Both the position numbers and the translations under genes were made by a program. DNA of 64,000 nucleotides from Natronolimnohabitans innermongolicus JCM 12255 (lineage in GTDB: Archaea; Halobacteriota; Halobacteria; Halobacteriales; Natrialbaceae). The notes under the pieces are model-generated. The model was given only the letters and a program-made list of their open reading frames with translations. It made no database searches and was not told the origin of the DNA. This document shows positions 63,006-64,000 of the stretch, piece after piece (the first letter of the stretch is position 1; each line of letters starts with the position of its first letter). Where the stretch lies: positions 1-64,000 of the forward strand of contig NZ_AOHZ01000111.1 in the NCBI RefSeq assembly GCF_000337215.1, read 5' to 3'.

Positions 63006-63165
63006 CTTTATACAGCGACGAGCGGCTAGTCTACCTGGAGGGAGTCGATCTGACCCGAACGATCGCACCAGTTCCCCTCCAGGACGACTCCGACGCGTTC
63101 GAGTGCGGGTCGCGGGTCGCAACCCGGCGACGTCGCGTGGATCCTGGAACTATGGGGGTGGTTCC
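63006..63165 (+). ncRNA. candidate structured RNA with its own promoter
   Basis: TTTATACAG (about 63008-63015) is a strong TATA element and predicts transcription from about 63033-63036, exactly where a hairpin begins: CCTGGAGGG (63034-63042) pairs perfectly with CCCTCCAGG (63075-63083) over 32 bases. Two more stems follow: CGGGT (63113-63117) with ACCCG (63122-63126), and GGAAC (63146-63150) with GTTCC (63161-63165). No credible protein frame lies in the 413-base gap between the convergent glmU and glmS. I cannot assign it to a known RNA family. Confidence 0.35.
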
Positions 63166-63350
63166 GGCTCCTGTGACGTCGTCGACTCGTACTCAACAGA
63201 GCGACGACGAGCGACGGGTTTTCCACCGCCTTTCGCTGGACGGCTCGAGAAGCGACGGCGACGCAGCGAGTTGACTGGCGCGACGACGGAGAAAACGGGG
63301 CCGAAAACGATCGGAGGCGACGGAAAACGGGGACGAGACGACTGACGCAG

Positions 63351-64000
63351 TTACTCGACCGTGACGCTCTTGGCCAGGTTCCGCGGCTTGTCGATCGGTC
63401 GGTCGAGGAGGTCGGCCGCGTAGTAGGAGACCAACTGGAGCTGGACGTTCGCGAGCAGGCCCGCGAGATCGGCGTCGGTCTCGGGGATCTCGAGGTGGGC
63501 GTCCGCGACGTCGACGGCCCGGTGGCCGTCGGGACAGATCGCGACGACGGGCGCACCGCGGGTCTGGGCCTCCTCGGCGTTTTTCAGCGTCTTCTCGTCT
63601 TCCTCGCCGGTGAAGACGGCAAAGACCGGCGTGTCGGGCGTCACCAGGGCCAGCGGCCCGTGTTTGAGTTCACCCGAGGCAAAGCCCTCGGCGTGCTCGT
63701 AGGTGATCTCCTTGAACTTCAGCGCGCCCTCGAGGGCGACCGGGAAGCCGAGTCCGCGGCCGATGAAGAAGTACGACTGGCTCCCCTCGTAGCGTTCGGC
63801 GATCGACCGAGCCGAGGTCGTCTCGAGGATCGATTCGATGGACTCGGGCATGGACTCGAGGTCCGGCAGCAGGGAGTCGAGATCGGACGGAACCTCACCG
63901 AACTGGTCGGCCGCGATGCGCTGGCCCAGCAGGGAGAGCATAACGGCCTGCGAGGAGAACGTCTTCGTCGCGGCGACGCCGATCTCCGGGCCGGCGCGGA
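63351..64000 (-). CDS. glmS: glutamine--fructose-6-phosphate transaminase, C-terminal part
   Basis: The visible part (about 216 residues, 5' end beyond the window) is the isomerase half of GlmS: EIGVAATKTFSSQAVMLSLL at the right edge, then YFFIGRGLGFPVALEGALKFKEITYEHAEGFASGELKHGPLALV, whose Glu-Gly-Glu stretch and HGP motif are typical of SIS domains, and PRNLAKSVTVE at the terminus. It makes glucosamine-6-phosphate from fructose-6-phosphate and glutamine; the glutaminase domain must lie to the right of 64000. It faces glmU tail to tail, with a structured gap between. Confidence 0.93.
   Translation of the reverse strand, partial: RAGPEIGVAATKTFSSQAVMLSLLGQRIAADQFGEVPSDLDSLLPDLESMPESIESILETTSARSIAERYEGSQSYFFIGRGLGFPVALEGALKFKEITYEHAEGFASGELKHGPLALVTPDTPVFAVFTGEEDEKTLKNAEEAQTRGAPVVAICPDGHRAVDVADAHLEIPETDADLAGLLANVQLQLVSYYAADLLDRPIDKPRNLAKSVTVE

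Overview
The window reads as chromosomal DNA of a halophilic archaeon. The proteins are strongly acidic and GC-rich. Most genes that start an operon have an archaeal TATA element centred about 25-32 bases before the start codon, as expected for leaderless transcripts, while genes inside operons are coupled by ATGA or GTGA overlaps. The family content (HTH regulators, UspA proteins, the FdhF/NuoF-type formate dehydrogenase pair, YeeE/YedE halves, metallo-beta-lactamase/rhodanese fusions) fits Halobacteria, perhaps Natrialbales; that order-level guess is inference.

Layout. 0.1-6.2 kb: envelope or glycosylation genes (AlkP-superfamily protein, flippase, methyltransferase, PfkB kinase, GT4 glycosyltransferase). 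6.4-11.9 kb: small membrane protein and a two-gene molybdopterin formate dehydrogenase. 12.5-16.1 kb: UspA, a GlpA-like and an amine-oxidase-like flavoprotein. 16.2-38.5 kb: a redox and sulfur island with thioredoxin reductase, two thioredoxins, a cysteine-bearing wHTH regulator, TauE-type exporter with a 49-residue partner, antiporter, DsrE-like proteins, three rhodanese-MBL fusions (persulfide dioxygenase type), a P1B-type metal ATPase, a multi-PAS histidine kinase, a PiT-family permease, split YeeE thiosulfate-type transporter and TusA. 38.7-43.4 kb: UspA proteins, HTH regulator, cobalamin adenosyltransferase and an ABC exporter. 43.4-49.6 kb: a type IV pilus-like secretion locus. 49.7-51.6 kb: XPB-like helicase. 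51.7-56.0 kb: ParA, a putative ribbon-helix-helix partner and a HerA-like ATPase around an array of nine-base palindromes. 56.0-60.0 kb: DegT-like, AlkP-type and FemAB-like genes. 60.1-64.0 kb: small regulators, GlmU-like enzyme and the 3' part of glmS.

Two systems stand out. The first is the parA/herA intergenic region (about 53,050-53,930). It is built from degenerate palindromic nonamers of form NNACNGTNN laid end to end, in unbroken register for 23 units at 53168-53374. With a ParA, a small acidic protein that looks like a ribbon-helix-helix DNA binder and a HerA-like ATPase with coiled coil and winged helix, it looks like an undescribed archaeal DNA-segregation (centromere) module. The second is a recurrent element, TGCACAATAT in either orientation, beside the promoters of the regulator at 19.4 kb and of many redox and sulfur genes. 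It suggests a local regulon for persulfide or thiosulfate handling.

Smaller items include a long imperfect hairpin between convergent genes (60044-60125), a TATA-led structured RNA candidate beside glmU (63006-63165), a 10-bp-arm stem structure (61548-61599) and several perfect inverted repeats in gene-free stretches. No tRNA, rRNA, CRISPR array or intact transposase was seen.
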